A stretch of 64,000 nucleotides of DNA from Paenibacillus melissococcoides (GCA_944800085.1 CALYLO010000009.1:229001-293000), one strand, 5' to 3'. Shown: positions 1-8,961, counted from the first letter of the stretch. Made by a program: numbers and translations. Notes: generated from the sequence alone by a model not told the origin.

Positions 1-536
1 TTGCCGGGAAGGTGTTAGAATTGAGACAAAATGAGATGTGGCAGTCTGTAGTAACCGAATTATATAACAGTCTATATGGCGAACAGATGGTCTGTTCCAT
101 AAGCACGCAGTTGTTTCATATACCCGACACGCAAGATTTAGAAGGAAATTCAGAAATGCATGCCAGTCTTGTCCCCGCGTCTTATCATCGGGTGACGGCA
201 ACCGGATCGGCTCAAAGATTGCTGAACGGAGAGAGCGCGCCGTCCCTTGTCGAAACCCTGGTTGCCTGCATCCAAAACGCAGAGCGGCTGGATCGCGAAG
301 TGCGTTCCGGTCTGCTTGTCATGAGAGATGCCGCTCCAGCCGGCTACAAGCCCGTAATCGAAAACATCATACGGTGGCAGGAACACGCGGAATTGCATCT
401 GCAAAAGGCAAAGCAATTGACGAATCAAAACACTGGCCCCTCCCCTCGGCTTGAACATTATTCCGACCTTAGACATGAAAAAAGCCCATGTCAGCGACAT
501 AGGCTTGCTTACTGCATTTATTCGCGGGTGATTTGA
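1..536 (+). CDS. Hypothetical protein, 5' end outside window
   Basis: The frame is open to the left edge (codons upstream of the GTG at 12 are uninterrupted), so the start is probably outside the window. The visible part is about 175 residues. Residues around 80-135 are rich in alpha-helix formers with spaced Glu/His and resemble small helical-bundle proteins, but I do not recognise a family. The last 30 or so residues are read through the inverted repeat that terminates the opposite gene and look unlike natural protein, so the native stop may have been lost. The 3' end overlaps the convergent CHRD gene by 19 bases. Confidence 0.45.
   Translation, partial: AGKVLELRQNEMWQSVVTELYNSLYGEQMVCSISTQLFHIPDTQDLEGNSEMHASLVPASYHRVTATGSAQRLLNGESAPSLVETLVACIQNAERLDREVRSGLLVMRDAAPAGYKPVIENIIRWQEHAELHLQKAKQLTNQNTGPSPRLEHYSDLRHEKSPCQRHRLAYCIYSRVI
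477..507 (-). terminator. Rho-independent terminator of the CHRD gene
   Basis: An 11-bp stem (483-493 with 497-507, one mismatch) with a 3-base loop is followed, on the minus strand, by a run of T. It lies just after the stop of the leftward CHRD gene. Confidence 0.75.
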
Positions 537-973
537 CCGCGAATTTCTCCGTCTGGAAATTGTATGGTGTGGACGTTGACATAGGCGTTCCCTCTTTCGA
601 TCTCACGAATTAGATCGCGGATCGTTTTGCCTTTCAGAGGTCCGATTAGATCTCGGCTCGTCAGGACACCGCGGATGACTCCTCGTCTAACGGAGATGCC
701 GAATTTGGACGGACCGAACAGGAAGGCTACGATGGGACCGTTCTGCCCTCTTCTGCCAAGATGAATATGGGCCTGGGTTACCCGGTTAATATTTCTGATC
801 ACAAGCCGGAATCTCAACTGAGTGCGATTTCTGCTCAGCTGAAACACCGCATTTCCTGAAGCTATCGTTCTTACAGGAGGCACTTCATTTCGCCCCGATA
901 GGATTGCCCTGAATGTTCTAATAAGTCCTCGCCCCTTTCTTATCGTTCTTACAACGTATTCCTTAAGACACAA
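518..973 (-). CDS. CHRD domain protein
   Basis: The C-terminal 120 residues match the CHRD fold: a LSGRNEVPPV opening, an AHIHLGRRGQNGPIVAFLF core and a terminal NVHTIQFPDGEIRGQI strand. CHRD domains are beta-rich, usually extracellular modules of unknown biochemical role in bacteria. No signal peptide is visible. The start is uncertain: a TTG at 973 is used here, but the frame is open to an ATG at 1039 and a purine-rich site near 925-935 suggests an even shorter product. It is divergent from the YdeI-like gene and ends in its own terminator. Confidence 0.7.
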   Translation of the reverse strand: MCLKEYVVRTIRKGRGLIRTFRAILSGRNEVPPVRTIASGNAVFQLSRNRTQLRFRLVIRNINRVTQAHIHLGRRGQNGPIVAFLFGPSKFGISVRRGVIRGVLTSRDLIGPLKGKTIRDLIREIERGNAYVNVHTIQFPDGEIRGQITRE

Positions 974-1069
974 ATGGTTTGTATGTTTGCCCAGAAATAT
1001 GATTTCGGAGTCAACAATGATACAATAGTCGACAGACATGCTTTTCGCATCGTAGAGGGGGATACAGCC

Positions 1070-1750
1070 GTGAACAACTCCGAGAAAACCATTATTGAAA
1101 AATTGAATCTCCGCAAATATCCGACGAAGCTGATTTGGGGCAAGCCGGACGATATCGCCGATTTCGACGAACTGGAGTACGACACGTCGGCGGTCAAAGA
1201 GAAGTACAGTCTCATTTTTACGTTCATCTTCAACTTGGAGGAGTTCGTGAGCCAGTTGAATCAGGTGATTGAACAGCAGCTGCTCGAAGAGGGCGGGTAT
1301 CTGTGCTTCGCCTATCCGAAGAAAAATAATCCGAAGTACGCGGAATATATTGAGCGGGACAGCTTCTTCCCCAGCATCGCTATGGATGAGGATGGGTATG
1401 TGCAGGGTAGCCCGATTAAGTTCGCCCGCATGGTGAGCATGAATGACGTGTTTACCGTCATCGGGCTGAAATCCGAGCCGAAGAAGGCGGCGAGCTCAGC
1501 CAAAACGAAAACGAGCCAGCGCGTGGACGATTATATCGATCGTGTGGAAGATATCAAGGCCTATTTGCAGAGCGACGAGGAAATAGGGGAGCGGTACAAT
1601 CAACTGACACCCGGCTACCAGAAAGACTGGGCGCGGTATGTGTTCAGCGCCAAGAGAAAGGAAACGCAGGACAAAAGACTCGCGGAAATGAAAATCGTGC
1701 TGGCCGAGGGCTATAAATCGATCGATCTGTACAGAAGAGACAAAAAATAA
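1070..1750 (+). CDS. YdeI/OmpD-associated family protein
   Basis: The 226-residue product has an N-terminal half beginning near a KLIWGKPDD motif and a C-terminal YdeI/OmdA-like helical domain (around residues 150-226: dimer-like RVDDYIDRVEDIKAYL, then LTPGYQKDWARYVFSAKRKETQDKRL). That domain occurs in small stress-associated proteins of Firmicutes without a defined reaction. The GTG at 1070 is chosen because AGAGGGGG precedes it at the right spacing; an ATG at 974 has no such site and would overlap the divergent gene. A strong hairpin follows the stop. Confidence 0.75.
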   Translation: MNNSEKTIIEKLNLRKYPTKLIWGKPDDIADFDELEYDTSAVKEKYSLIFTFIFNLEEFVSQLNQVIEQQLLEEGGYLCFAYPKKNNPKYAEYIERDSFFPSIAMDEDGYVQGSPIKFARMVSMNDVFTVIGLKSEPKKAASSAKTKTSQRVDDYIDRVEDIKAYLQSDEEIGERYNQLTPGYQKDWARYVFSAKRKETQDKRLAEMKIVLAEGYKSIDLYRRDKK

Positions 1751-1751
1751 G

Positions 1752-1781
1752 AGCGGAGGCGGCAAACCAGCCGCCTCCGCT
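1752..1781. terminator. Bidirectional terminator hairpin
   Basis: A perfect 12-bp GC-rich inverted repeat (1752-1763 with 1770-1781, loop aaacca) lies between convergent genes. On the minus strand it is followed by CTTATTTTTT, so it can serve the phosphatase gene as well. Confidence 0.6.
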
Positions 1782-1820
1782 TAACAAAAGGGATGATAAT
1801 TCGTTTGAGTTCATCCCCCG

Positions 1821-2614
1821 CTATTCCAAGCAATATGCTTGCAGTTGGGCACGCTTTTCTGCGGTTAAGCCAAATTCGCGCTCCAGAAACGATTCGGCGC
1901 TTCCGTAGTTCTCGTCGATCGAGGAGAACACGGCCTCCATGAATCCCTGCGCAGCTTAAGCTTGGCGATGACCTCGGCTGCTTCCTCCGGAGGCATGACC
2001 TCGGCAAGCTGTTCTTTCATGTTTTCATTCATCGGATGGAGCGTCTGATTCGAGAGCAGATAGTCCTCGATAATCGTTTCTCTGGGCACGCCAAGAGCGA
2101 GCAGGATGAATGCCGCCCCGATCCCGGTCCGGTCCCGGCCGGCCGCGCAATGATGGAGAATCCCCAGATTGTCTGGATTCATGATCATGCTCATCAGCCG
2201 CTGGAAGGACGGATTGTCGATGGCCATCTGCACGTACATCGCCGCGAACGATTCGGCGGTCAGCTTTTTGAAGAAATTTCCCCGGATGAGCTCCCGCATG
2301 TCGGCGGGAACTTCTTGCCGCATGGCAGGGACGCGAATGTTGTTGATCCCCGGGATTACAGGATCCGGCTTCAGCGCGGCTTCTCCATCATCGCGATAGT
2401 CAAAAATCGTTCGAATTCCTAACGATTGGAGCAAGCTCAGATCCTGTTCCGTCATCCCTGTCAGCTCGGCCGAGCGGAACAAGATACCGTATTTCACCTT
2501 GCGCCCATCTGCGGCCTCATAACCGCCCATATCGCGAAAATTGAACACCCCTTCAAAAGGAAGAACGCGATGCCGGAGATGATCGGCAAGTTGCAACGTC
2601 ATAGGGGATGGCAC
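1821..2614 (-). pseudogene. Tyrosine-protein phosphatase, frameshifted near the C-terminus
   Basis: The protein begins with the FNFRDMGGYEAADGRKVKYG block and carries the P-loop HCAAGRDRTG (Cys nucleophile, Arg) of the bacterial dual-specificity/tyrosine phosphatase family that dephosphorylates phosphotyrosine or phosphoinositides. The reading frame breaks near 1948-1955. As it stands the product ends at 1865 with a nonsense tail. The next frame continues with a family-like ending, FMEAVFSSIDENYGSAESF, then LEREFGL and a stop at 1821. One inserted or lost base explains this. It is either a real decaying gene or a sequencing error; the catalytic domain itself is intact. Confidence 0.75.
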
Positions 2615-2654
2615 CTCTTTTCCTATGTTGTAAGCCTACATGGCTTCTTTGGTT

Positions 2655-2759
2655 TGATGGAACAAGGACATTCTCCAGCACGCTGAGCCGGTTAATGCAG
2701 CGAAGGAGCGTCGATTTCCCGGCTCCGCTCGGGCCAATGACGGCGATGAATTCGGCGAA
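2655..2759 (-). pseudogene. Fossil of a PhnC-like phosphonate ABC ATPase
   Basis: On the minus strand 2753-2659 reads EFIAVIGPSGAGKSTLL, RCINRL and then directly SVLENVLV. The first block is the Walker A region of phosphonate-importer ATPases (PhnC) and SVLENVL normally lies about 60 residues further on, so an internal deletion joined them. No start, Walker B or signature motif remains. It sits just upstream of the phosphatase remnant. Confidence 0.6.
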
Positions 2760-2780
2760 AGATTACAAAGCGGGGGGATT

Positions 2781-3140
2781 ATGGAATTTATGACTTCTAC
2801 TTCGTTAATACAGACTGCATATGAATATATCCGGGGACAAAACGAGGGCTTGGCCGTTTCACTGAAAAAAATCTGGGCATCCTATTCAAGGAGCTGCTTT
2901 ATCGCGGTTACGAACAATAACACGATGTTGAAAATTCTGGAAACCCATGCAAGCAAGCTGGTGCTCTATTCAACCATCAATTATAAAATTACGCCGCATG
3001 AACCGCACTATTCCGGGAACAAGGTCAATCAATCCGTCTATGATGCCTTGCTTGCGGAGGACTATGAGCGAATCCGGACGATTTTTGAAGAAGCGGATAC
3101 GTATAACAGGGAGCGTATTCTCCGTTCGGGCAGAATCTAG
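2781..3140 (+). CDS. Hypothetical protein, 119 residues
   Basis: ATG at 2781 follows a GGGGGG ribosome site with 2-base spacer; ATG at 2793 is an alternative. The product is soluble and helical at both ends, with a central beta-like stretch (SCFIAVTNNNTMLKILET) and no recognised motif. A good terminator follows at 3165, which supports a real single-gene transcript. No function can be assigned. Confidence 0.5.
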   Translation: MEFMTSTSLIQTAYEYIRGQNEGLAVSLKKIWASYSRSCFIAVTNNNTMLKILETHASKLVLYSTINYKITPHEPHYSGNKVNQSVYDALLAEDYERIRTIFEEADTYNRERILRSGRI

Positions 3141-3164
3141 CATGGAAGTTCATAAAACCTGATG

Positions 3165-3202
3165 ACTGCTTTCCTTGATGCCGAAGGAGGGCAGTTTTTT
3201 TG
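3165..3202 (+). terminator. Rho-independent terminator
   Basis: Ten-base-pair stem (3165-3174 with 3186-3195, two G-U pairs), 11-base loop, then seven T. It ends the 2781-3140 transcript. Confidence 0.7.
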
Positions 3203-3311
3203 TTGTAGAAGCTCCGGCAACGCGAGGAGGAATGAGCCTTCCGACTTCCCGGAGGTGAAAGGCCCTCCAACATTTGCCTTCTTGTTGTCCGGAGCGTTGT
3301 TTCCTGTCCGA

Positions 3312-4412
3312 TTATGAGATGGTTGTGTTTTTTATCCATTTTGCATTGCGCCCCCGGGATAGGAGTTTTATGGCGTTTTCTTTCTGGAGACATTCAAACA
3401 CTTTGTTAATCGTACTTTGCGACACATCGGCAAATACGGTTCGTATATCTTCTTTTGTAAAAGGGGCTTCCTGCTTCATAATATAAACTTTAATTTTATC
3501 ACTTTTATTTTTTTTCATTTGATAGTCGGCATCCAGCAGTGTATAGGCTTCTAAAATAATACTCAACAGACAATGCAATATGAAGGTTATATTGTACTCT
3601 TGAAAATTCCAGTTGGCGGAAGATTTTGTGAGCGATTCAAAGTAATCGGTTTCGTATTTTTTTATTAATTTATCTAATGAAATGTATTTCACCAAGGAAT
3701 GTTTACTTTTCAAGAGTAAAAAATAAAGAAGCAGGCGCGCAATTCTTTCATTTCCGTATTCAAAGGGGGAGATACAAATAAAATGGAAAATAAAATGAGC
3801 AATTAATATTAAAGGATCAATCACTCCCTCCTCTATTAACTCATTATATTCCCGGCAAAGCTGTTCCATGTATGCTGGTATTTTTGCAGACGCTACGGGT
3901 TCATGACAACAATAAATAGGTAACTTTAGGTCCAGATTATCGGGAATTACTTTTTCATTCTTTCTCCATGTTCCGCTATCCGATGAAGCATATTTGAATA
4001 GTTGAAAGTGAATTTCCAGTATAAAACTTGGGTCGATAGAACTGTATTTACATTTATTATGGATAAAGGTTAATGTATCATAGCAACACGATATTTCATT
4101 TTCTATCGTAGTTTTTGGCGCTTTGTTATATATTAATAGTTCTTTTAAGCGTTTACTGGTTATTTTCAGGTGTTTATGCATAGAAAAAAAATCCTGCGCC
4201 TGTTGAACTTTTATTGCTTTATGCAGATTTTCCAAAATGCATGGAAATTCTTTTTCGTATACTTCCAGCCATCCTTTATAATAGTTAATTCTTCCTATTA
4301 AGCTCACCGTTTCTAAATCGAGTGATAATTTTTTGAACTTTTCGTCAAAAAAATACATTGTTCTACCCTTATTTTCCATCCAATTATACAATAACTCCGT
4401 TTTTTGTACCAT
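3312..4412 (-). CDS. Degenerate Fic-domain protein with winged-helix tail
   Basis: The 366-residue product has the order of stand-alone Fic proteins: helical N-terminus, a TTIENEI segment near residue 110 resembling the inhibitory-helix region, a LEIHFQLFKY helix, then at residues 213-226 ISPFEYGNERIARLL, which aligns with the Fic catalytic loop HPFxxGNGRxxR. The catalytic His is Ser and the second Gly of GNGR is Glu, so AMP transfer is probably lost. Residues 315-366 look like a winged helix-turn-helix (SQSTINKVFECLQKEN). I infer a regulatory role. The gene is AT-rich like the neighbouring biosynthetic operon and divergent from it, sharing a 277-base spacer, which fits a cluster-specific regulator. 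Confidence 0.65.
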   Translation of the reverse strand: MVQKTELLYNWMENKGRTMYFFDEKFKKLSLDLETVSLIGRINYYKGWLEVYEKEFPCILENLHKAIKVQQAQDFFSMHKHLKITSKRLKELLIYNKAPKTTIENEISCCYDTLTFIHNKCKYSSIDPSFILEIHFQLFKYASSDSGTWRKNEKVIPDNLDLKLPIYCCHEPVASAKIPAYMEQLCREYNELIEEGVIDPLILIAHFIFHFICISPFEYGNERIARLLLYFLLLKSKHSLVKYISLDKLIKKYETDYFESLTKSSANWNFQEYNITFILHCLLSIILEAYTLLDADYQMKKNKSDKIKVYIMKQEAPFTKEDIRTVFADVSQSTINKVFECLQKENAIKLLSRGRNAKWIKNTTIS

Positions 4413-4487
4413 TTTTTTACCTCCCGACGAATTAAAGAAAAGATTTATACGTGAAATTTAAGAAGAAAAGTGTAATTTTGCGTTTTT

Positions 4488-4516
4488 TTGGCTTGTTTTC
4501 TGCCATTGTGTATGAT
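4488..4516 (+). promoter_or_regulatory. Probable sigma-A promoter of the biosynthetic operon
   Basis: TTGGCT (4488-4493), 17-base spacer, TATGAT (4511-4516), about 170 bases upstream of the first operon gene. The remaining leader to 4689 carries no gene I can support. Confidence 0.5.
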
Positions 4517-4689
4517 AACGGTAGAAAATGCTTATAAAGAAGTTTCCAAGTAAAGTTTTTCAAATGGAAATGCCAGTGTAACTCATCATGGAGAGGAGTG
4601 TGCCTAGGCATCAAGACCATACCTCACGCATCTGAGGCGAATTTGTCATCAATCGAGTCCTGCTTCAGAACTAGAAAGGAGGAAAGGAT

Positions 4690-5637
4690 ATGGACCGCAA
4701 GAGTCCTATCATTTCTATTAAAAGCATCAATAAGTCGTACGGCGATTACCAGGTGATTAAAGATTTAAGTTTAGACATATATGAAGGAGAAGTTATCGGG
4801 TTATTAGGACCGAATGGAGCAGGAAAAACAACCCTTATATCTATATTATCGACACTGCTGCTCCCTGATGAAGGGGAAGGAGTAATTTGCGGGCGCAATT
4901 TGGTTAAAGAGCGGCAGGAAATAAAAAAAGTTGTCAGTGTTGTACCTCAGGATTTAGCTTTGTATCCTACTTTAACGGCCTATGACAATCTATCCTTCTA
5001 CGCGGATTTGTATGGCTTAAAAGGGAGCAGAAAAAAGAGCCAAATCACTAAAGCGCTTCAGTTCGCGCAATTGGAAGACTGGGCAAACAAGAGAATTGAT
5101 TCTTTTTCCGGCGGAATGAAAAGACGGATTAACTTGGTGATTGGTTTGTTAAATGAGCCCAAAGTGGTCTTTTTAGATGAACCGACAGTCGGGATTGATC
5201 CCCAATCGAGAAATCATATTTTTAGCTGTATTCGCCATCTTGTAGACGATCTGGGTATTACCGTCATTTATACGACTCATTATATGGAAGAAGCGGAAAT
5301 GCTCTGCGACCGGGTAGCCATCTATGATAAAGGAGAAATTTTAGATCTAGATGCTCCTAAAAATCTAATAAAAAAATATGGTGAAAATGATGTGGAGTTT
5401 GTCGTGCAGGATATCTCCGGGAGCTTTATTGAGAAAGTGGAATCGATTGAAGAGGTCAAGTCTTTTACCCGGATGGATCAGAAAATCATGATCCAATGTG
5501 CAGACAGTTTTGCGGTGACACAAAAAGTAATAGGTCTTGCTCAGCAGGAAGAGGTACAAATTGATTCCTTACTTGTGAAAAACTCCAATCTGGAACATGT
5601 CTTTTTGCATCTGACCGGAAAAACACTGAGGGTTTGA
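4690..5637 (+). CDS. ABC exporter ATP-binding protein (drug/NodI type)
   Basis: The 315-residue ATPase has Walker A GLLGPNGAGKTT (near residue 38), signature SFSGGMKRRINLV (near 140), Walker B VVFLDEPTVGID and the switch His in YTTHYMEE. The C-terminal 80 residues form the extra domain usual in DrrA/NodI-type exporters. ATG 4690 follows AAAGGAGG. The stop overlaps the start region of the permease gene, so they surely form one exporter. As first gene of the operon it probably exports the product or provides self-resistance; the substrate is unknown. Confidence 0.9.
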   Translation: MDRKSPIISIKSINKSYGDYQVIKDLSLDIYEGEVIGLLGPNGAGKTTLISILSTLLLPDEGEGVICGRNLVKERQEIKKVVSVVPQDLALYPTLTAYDNLSFYADLYGLKGSRKKSQITKALQFAQLEDWANKRIDSFSGGMKRRINLVIGLLNEPKVVFLDEPTVGIDPQSRNHIFSCIRHLVDDLGITVIYTTHYMEEAEMLCDRVAIYDKGEILDLDAPKNLIKKYGENDVEFVVQDISGSFIEKVESIEEVKSFTRMDQKIMIQCADSFAVTQKVIGLAQQEEVQIDSLLVKNSNLEHVFLHLTGKTLRV

Positions 5638-5651
5638 GAGGAGGAGATAAG

Positions 5652-6803
5652 ATGAAATCTTGGTACATAGCCAAGAAAGATTTATTGATCCAGCTAAAAG
5701 ATATCCCTGGTCTAATCTATTTATTCATTACTCCAATTATCGTTATTGCTGTTGCGAGTTTTGCTTTATCGAATGTGTTTGACAGCAAGACAGAAAAATT
5801 CAAAATTCCGATCGTTGTCCAAGATCAGGGTGAATTAGCAGAGAAAGTCGTTACCGAATTAAAAAAGATACCGGCACTGGACATTCAAGAAACTTATAAA
5901 GCGGATGGTGCAGATAAACCTTATACAGAAGAAGAGGCAAAAAAAGAAGTTCAGACCAAAAAAGCGGCAATCATCATTCCGAAAGACTTTACGCAAAATG
6001 CCTATTCGGGCATGGAGACGAAAATTGTCATTATCGAGGACAAGGTAGACCGCATCATTCCAAGCATTGTTTTCAATGCGGTTACTCAAATCATAGCCGA
6101 TTTGGAAAAAGGGATAACGCAGCAACAAACTGCTGCAGCAACGCCGGGGAATCTGAAAGTAGAGTCTAAGGAATTAACAGATGAAGGCGAACATAAGCCC
6201 ACTCCATTTGAATCCAATGTTCCGGGTTATGCGGTTATGTTTGTCCTTCTGGGAACGGCATCAGCAGCGGGTGCCTTCGTAGAAGAACGGGAGAATGGGA
6301 CGTTACGAAAAATTCTGACTTTACCCGTAAACTCCTTATCCATCATTTTAGGGAAGATGTTATCTTGTTTTATTACGGCTATTGTTCAATGTGCCGTGCT
6401 GTTCAGTGTAGGCCATTTTGTATTTGGCATGTGGCTCGGAAAGAGCATTCCGGCATTAGCCCTATTAATCGTTTGCACGGCATTTGCGTCTTCCAGTTTA
6501 GCTATTCTGCTGGCTTCCATCTGCAAGTCCAGATCGCAGGCTAACGGGATTTCCATTTTAATTGTGTTATCGATGTCTGCCTTGGGCGGCTCGTGGTGGC
6601 CGTTATATATCGAACCGGAATGGATGCAGAAGTTGGCGCACATTACCATTACGGCCTGGGCGATGGGAGGCTTTAACGACCTGTTGATTTATAATAAAGG
6701 ATTTTCGGCTGTTCTAGGTTCAGCCGCTGTATTAATAGGCATGGGGATTTTGTTCTTATCCATATCTATCCGGAAATTTCAGGTTTCCGCCAAAAGCAGG
6801 TGA
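5652..6803 (+). CDS. ABC-2 type exporter permease
   Basis: The 383-residue protein shows one N-terminal membrane segment (about residues 20-43), a long extracytoplasmic loop (45-195), then a cluster of five or six hydrophobic segments from residue 200 on, with the typical GAFVEERENGTLRKI sequence between them. This is the ABC-2/DrrB layout. ATG 5652 is chosen because GAGGAGGAG precedes it; the in-frame ATG-like codon at 5634 has no site. It partners the ATPase upstream and overlaps the thioesterase start by 4 bases. Confidence 0.88.
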   Translation: MKSWYIAKKDLLIQLKDIPGLIYLFITPIIVIAVASFALSNVFDSKTEKFKIPIVVQDQGELAEKVVTELKKIPALDIQETYKADGADKPYTEEEAKKEVQTKKAAIIIPKDFTQNAYSGMETKIVIIEDKVDRIIPSIVFNAVTQIIADLEKGITQQQTAAATPGNLKVESKELTDEGEHKPTPFESNVPGYAVMFVLLGTASAAGAFVEERENGTLRKILTLPVNSLSIILGKMLSCFITAIVQCAVLFSVGHFVFGMWLGKSIPALALLIVCTAFASSSLAILLASICKSRSQANGISILIVLSMSALGGSWWPLYIEPEWMQKLAHITITAWAMGGFNDLLIYNKGFSAVLGSAAVLIGMGILFLSISIRKFQVSAKSR

Positions 6804-7228
6804 AGCAGTTGAATCCGGTAAGAGTTGAAATCAAAGTTCGGTTCGGGGAATGTGATTTTATGGGAGTCGCCCATCATTCCCACTACTTTCATTGGTTTGA
6901 GCTGGGAAGGTTTGAACTCCTGCAGAACTCAGCCATAGGAGAATATATAAAAACGAATGGATTTTATTTTCCTGTCATTGATATTGGCTGCAAATACCGA
7001 AAAGGGGCCGTATTTAACGATATTGTCATTGTTGAGACCTATTTGAGAACGAAGAGCAAAGCTTATTTGGAATTTGATCATAAGCTGTTTAGAAAAAAAG
7101 GCCGTGTCCTCTTGGCAGAAGGGTTTTCCAAGCATGTATTGACAACCGCGGACGGCCAAATGTTATACCGGCTCCCGGAAAAACTGTTGGATATGGTTTC
7201 ATTACTTTGCGAGGAGGGAGTTTCATGA
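6800..7228 (+). CDS. Hot-dog acyl thioesterase (YbgC/FadM type)
   Basis: The 142-residue single hot-dog domain opens with VEIKVRFGECDFMGVAHHSHY. Asp19 sits at the position of the catalytic Asp of YbgC/4-hydroxybenzoyl-CoA thioesterases, and the WFELGRFELL helix follows. Such enzymes hydrolyse acyl-CoA or acyl-ACP. In this operon it probably releases the finished chain from the ACP or edits stalled ones. The GTG start overlaps the permease stop by 4 bases (translational coupling). Confidence 0.8.
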   Translation: MKQLNPVRVEIKVRFGECDFMGVAHHSHYFHWFELGRFELLQNSAIGEYIKTNGFYFPVIDIGCKYRKGAVFNDIVIVETYLRTKSKAYLEFDHKLFRKKGRVLLAEGFSKHVLTTADGQMLYRLPEKLLDMVSLLCEEGVS

Positions 7229-8175
7229 TTGCTTTTATTTTCCCGGGTCAGGGATCGCAAACCGTTGGCATGTGTAAAGGCTATTATGATAAGTTTCCTG
7301 AGATTTTCAATCCGTTATTTGAAGAGGCAAGCAATACATTAGGATTTGATTTGAAAAAAATATGTTTATACGGCCCGATGGAACAATTAACCGAGACAAG
7401 TGTAGCACAGCCGGCTATTTTAACCGTGAGTACCGGGATATCCAGGGTTTTGGCATCCATGAATATACGCGCATCGGTGGTTGCGGGGCACAGCTTCGGA
7501 CAATTCTCGGCTCTGGTAGAGGCTGGAGTATTGCAATTCAATGACGCATTGCGCATTGTTCGCAAACGCGGACAAGCTATGAGCCAAGTGAAGATCCCGG
7601 GGTCCATGCTCGGGGTTGTGACCAATACAAGCGAAAAGATCTCAGAAATTATTGATAAATCCAGACCGTATCAAATTGACGTCGGGGCTTATAATTCCCC
7701 GACGCAGGTTGTATTTTCAGGTGCCAGTGCCAATGTCGAACAATTCCAGAAAGACATCTCCCAGCTACCCGGCGTAAAAGTAAAAATGCTGGCCACCAGT
7801 CAAGCATTCCATTCCCGCTTAATGAGCGAGATGGTGTCAGAGTTCATGGAGTATGTACAATCATTTTCGATGCATCAGGCCCGTATTCCTATTATTCTTA
7901 ACTGTTCGGCAGAAAAAACGGTGGATGCAGCGGCGATTTTGGAAGATACAAAGCTTCAGTGTACAGAAACCATTCTATGGGAGACAACGATAAATTCCCT
8001 CCTGGATGCCGGAAGCGAACACTTTATCGAAGTTGGTCCGGGAAATACGTTAACAAAGCTATGCTGGTTATTCCAGCGGAATATATCCGTTTCTTCGACC
8101 GAAACCCCCATGAAGCTAAAGAAATTGGCCGAATCATGGAAAAAGGAAGGTCAGGGGGAATGCACAGATGTTTAA
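7225..8175 (+). CDS. Malonyl-CoA:ACP transacylase (FabD-like)
   Basis: The 316-residue FabD fold has the opening AFIFPGQGSQTVGM, oxyanion-loop Gln (FPGQGSQ) and nucleophile Ser90 in GHSFGQFSAL; the His of the dyad falls in SQAFHSRLM. It would load malonyl units onto the cluster ACP. ATG 7225 overlaps the thioesterase stop (ATGA) and has GGAGGGAG upstream, so it is preferred over an upstream in-frame codon at 7207. Having its own acyltransferase lets the pathway run apart from housekeeping FabD. Confidence 0.9.
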   Translation: MIAFIFPGQGSQTVGMCKGYYDKFPEIFNPLFEEASNTLGFDLKKICLYGPMEQLTETSVAQPAILTVSTGISRVLASMNIRASVVAGHSFGQFSALVEAGVLQFNDALRIVRKRGQAMSQVKIPGSMLGVVTNTSEKISEIIDKSRPYQIDVGAYNSPTQVVFSGASANVEQFQKDISQLPGVKVKMLATSQAFHSRLMSEMVSEFMEYVQSFSMHQARIPIILNCSAEKTVDAAAILEDTKLQCTETILWETTINSLLDAGSEHFIEVGPGNTLTKLCWLFQRNISVSSTETPMKLKKLAESWKKEGQGECTDV

Positions 8176-8926
8176 CGAAATGTTTAACGGGAATGAAGTG
8201 GCGCTCGTAATCGGAGGATCAAGGGGAATAGGGAAAGCCATTGCGAAAGATTTGGCCAGGTACGGGCTAACTGTCTATTTTACCTATCAAAGCAACCGGC
8301 ATGCTGCCGAAGAAGTGGCGGCAGAAATAGGGAAAGAAGGCGGTAAGGGAATTGCTGTCCAGGCCGATCTTGCCGACCAACTGTCTATTCAGGCTTTATA
8401 CCAACAGATTCACGCTCAGGAAAAAAGAATAGATATTGTGGTAAATAATGCGGGTGTGACCAACGACGGATTCGCCGCGATAATGAGCAAAGAAAAATGG
8501 AGCGGCGTGCTGGATGTAAATTTAACGGGGACATTCTTATCCTGCCGCCAGGCATTAAAAATAATGATGAGACAAAGAAGCGGGGTGATTGTAAACGTCA
8601 CCTCCACAAGCGGAATAGCGGGAGCAAAAGGACAGAGCAATTATTCCGCTTCCAAAGGAGGCATGATTTCCTTAACAAAAACGTTGGCGCTGGAAGCTGC
8701 AGAATACGGTATCCGCGTCAATGCAGTCGCACCCGGATACATTAAAACGGATATGACCAAAAGCATGAATCAGCAAGTGTTGCAGAAAATGCTCAAGTTT
8801 GTTCCGCTTGGACGAATGGGGGAGCCTGAGGAAGTAGCACATTTAACAACCTTTTTATGTTCCAATTATGCAAGTTATATTACGGGAAAAGTATATACGA
8901 TCGACGGCGGGCTCATTCATTCTTAA
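8168..8926 (+). CDS. Beta-ketoacyl-ACP reductase (FabG-like, SDR)
   Basis: The 252-residue short-chain dehydrogenase has the NADP-binding GGSRGIGKA motif, NNAG, the catalytic Ser in NVTSTSGIAG and Tyr159/Lys163 in YSASKGG, and ends in the typical YTIDGGLI strand. The Rossmann start and lack of an acidic residue after the second strand agree with NADPH use. It would reduce beta-keto chains on the ACP. It overlaps the transacylase stop by 8 bases. A 35-base gap separates it from the ACP gene. Confidence 0.9.
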   Translation: MFNEMFNGNEVALVIGGSRGIGKAIAKDLARYGLTVYFTYQSNRHAAEEVAAEIGKEGGKGIAVQADLADQLSIQALYQQIHAQEKRIDIVVNNAGVTNDGFAAIMSKEKWSGVLDVNLTGTFLSCRQALKIMMRQRSGVIVNVTSTSGIAGAKGQSNYSASKGGMISLTKTLALEAAEYGIRVNAVAPGYIKTDMTKSMNQQVLQKMLKFVPLGRMGEPEEVAHLTTFLCSNYASYITGKVYTIDGGLIHS

Positions 8927-8961
8927 TTCGAGGAAATTTAACTAAAGAGAGGTCAAGAGAC

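Noticed and set aside
4432..4620. 62-residue leftward frame in the Fic-operon spacer
   Set aside because: No ribosome site; it overlaps the likely operon promoter and looks like non-coding AT-rich leader.
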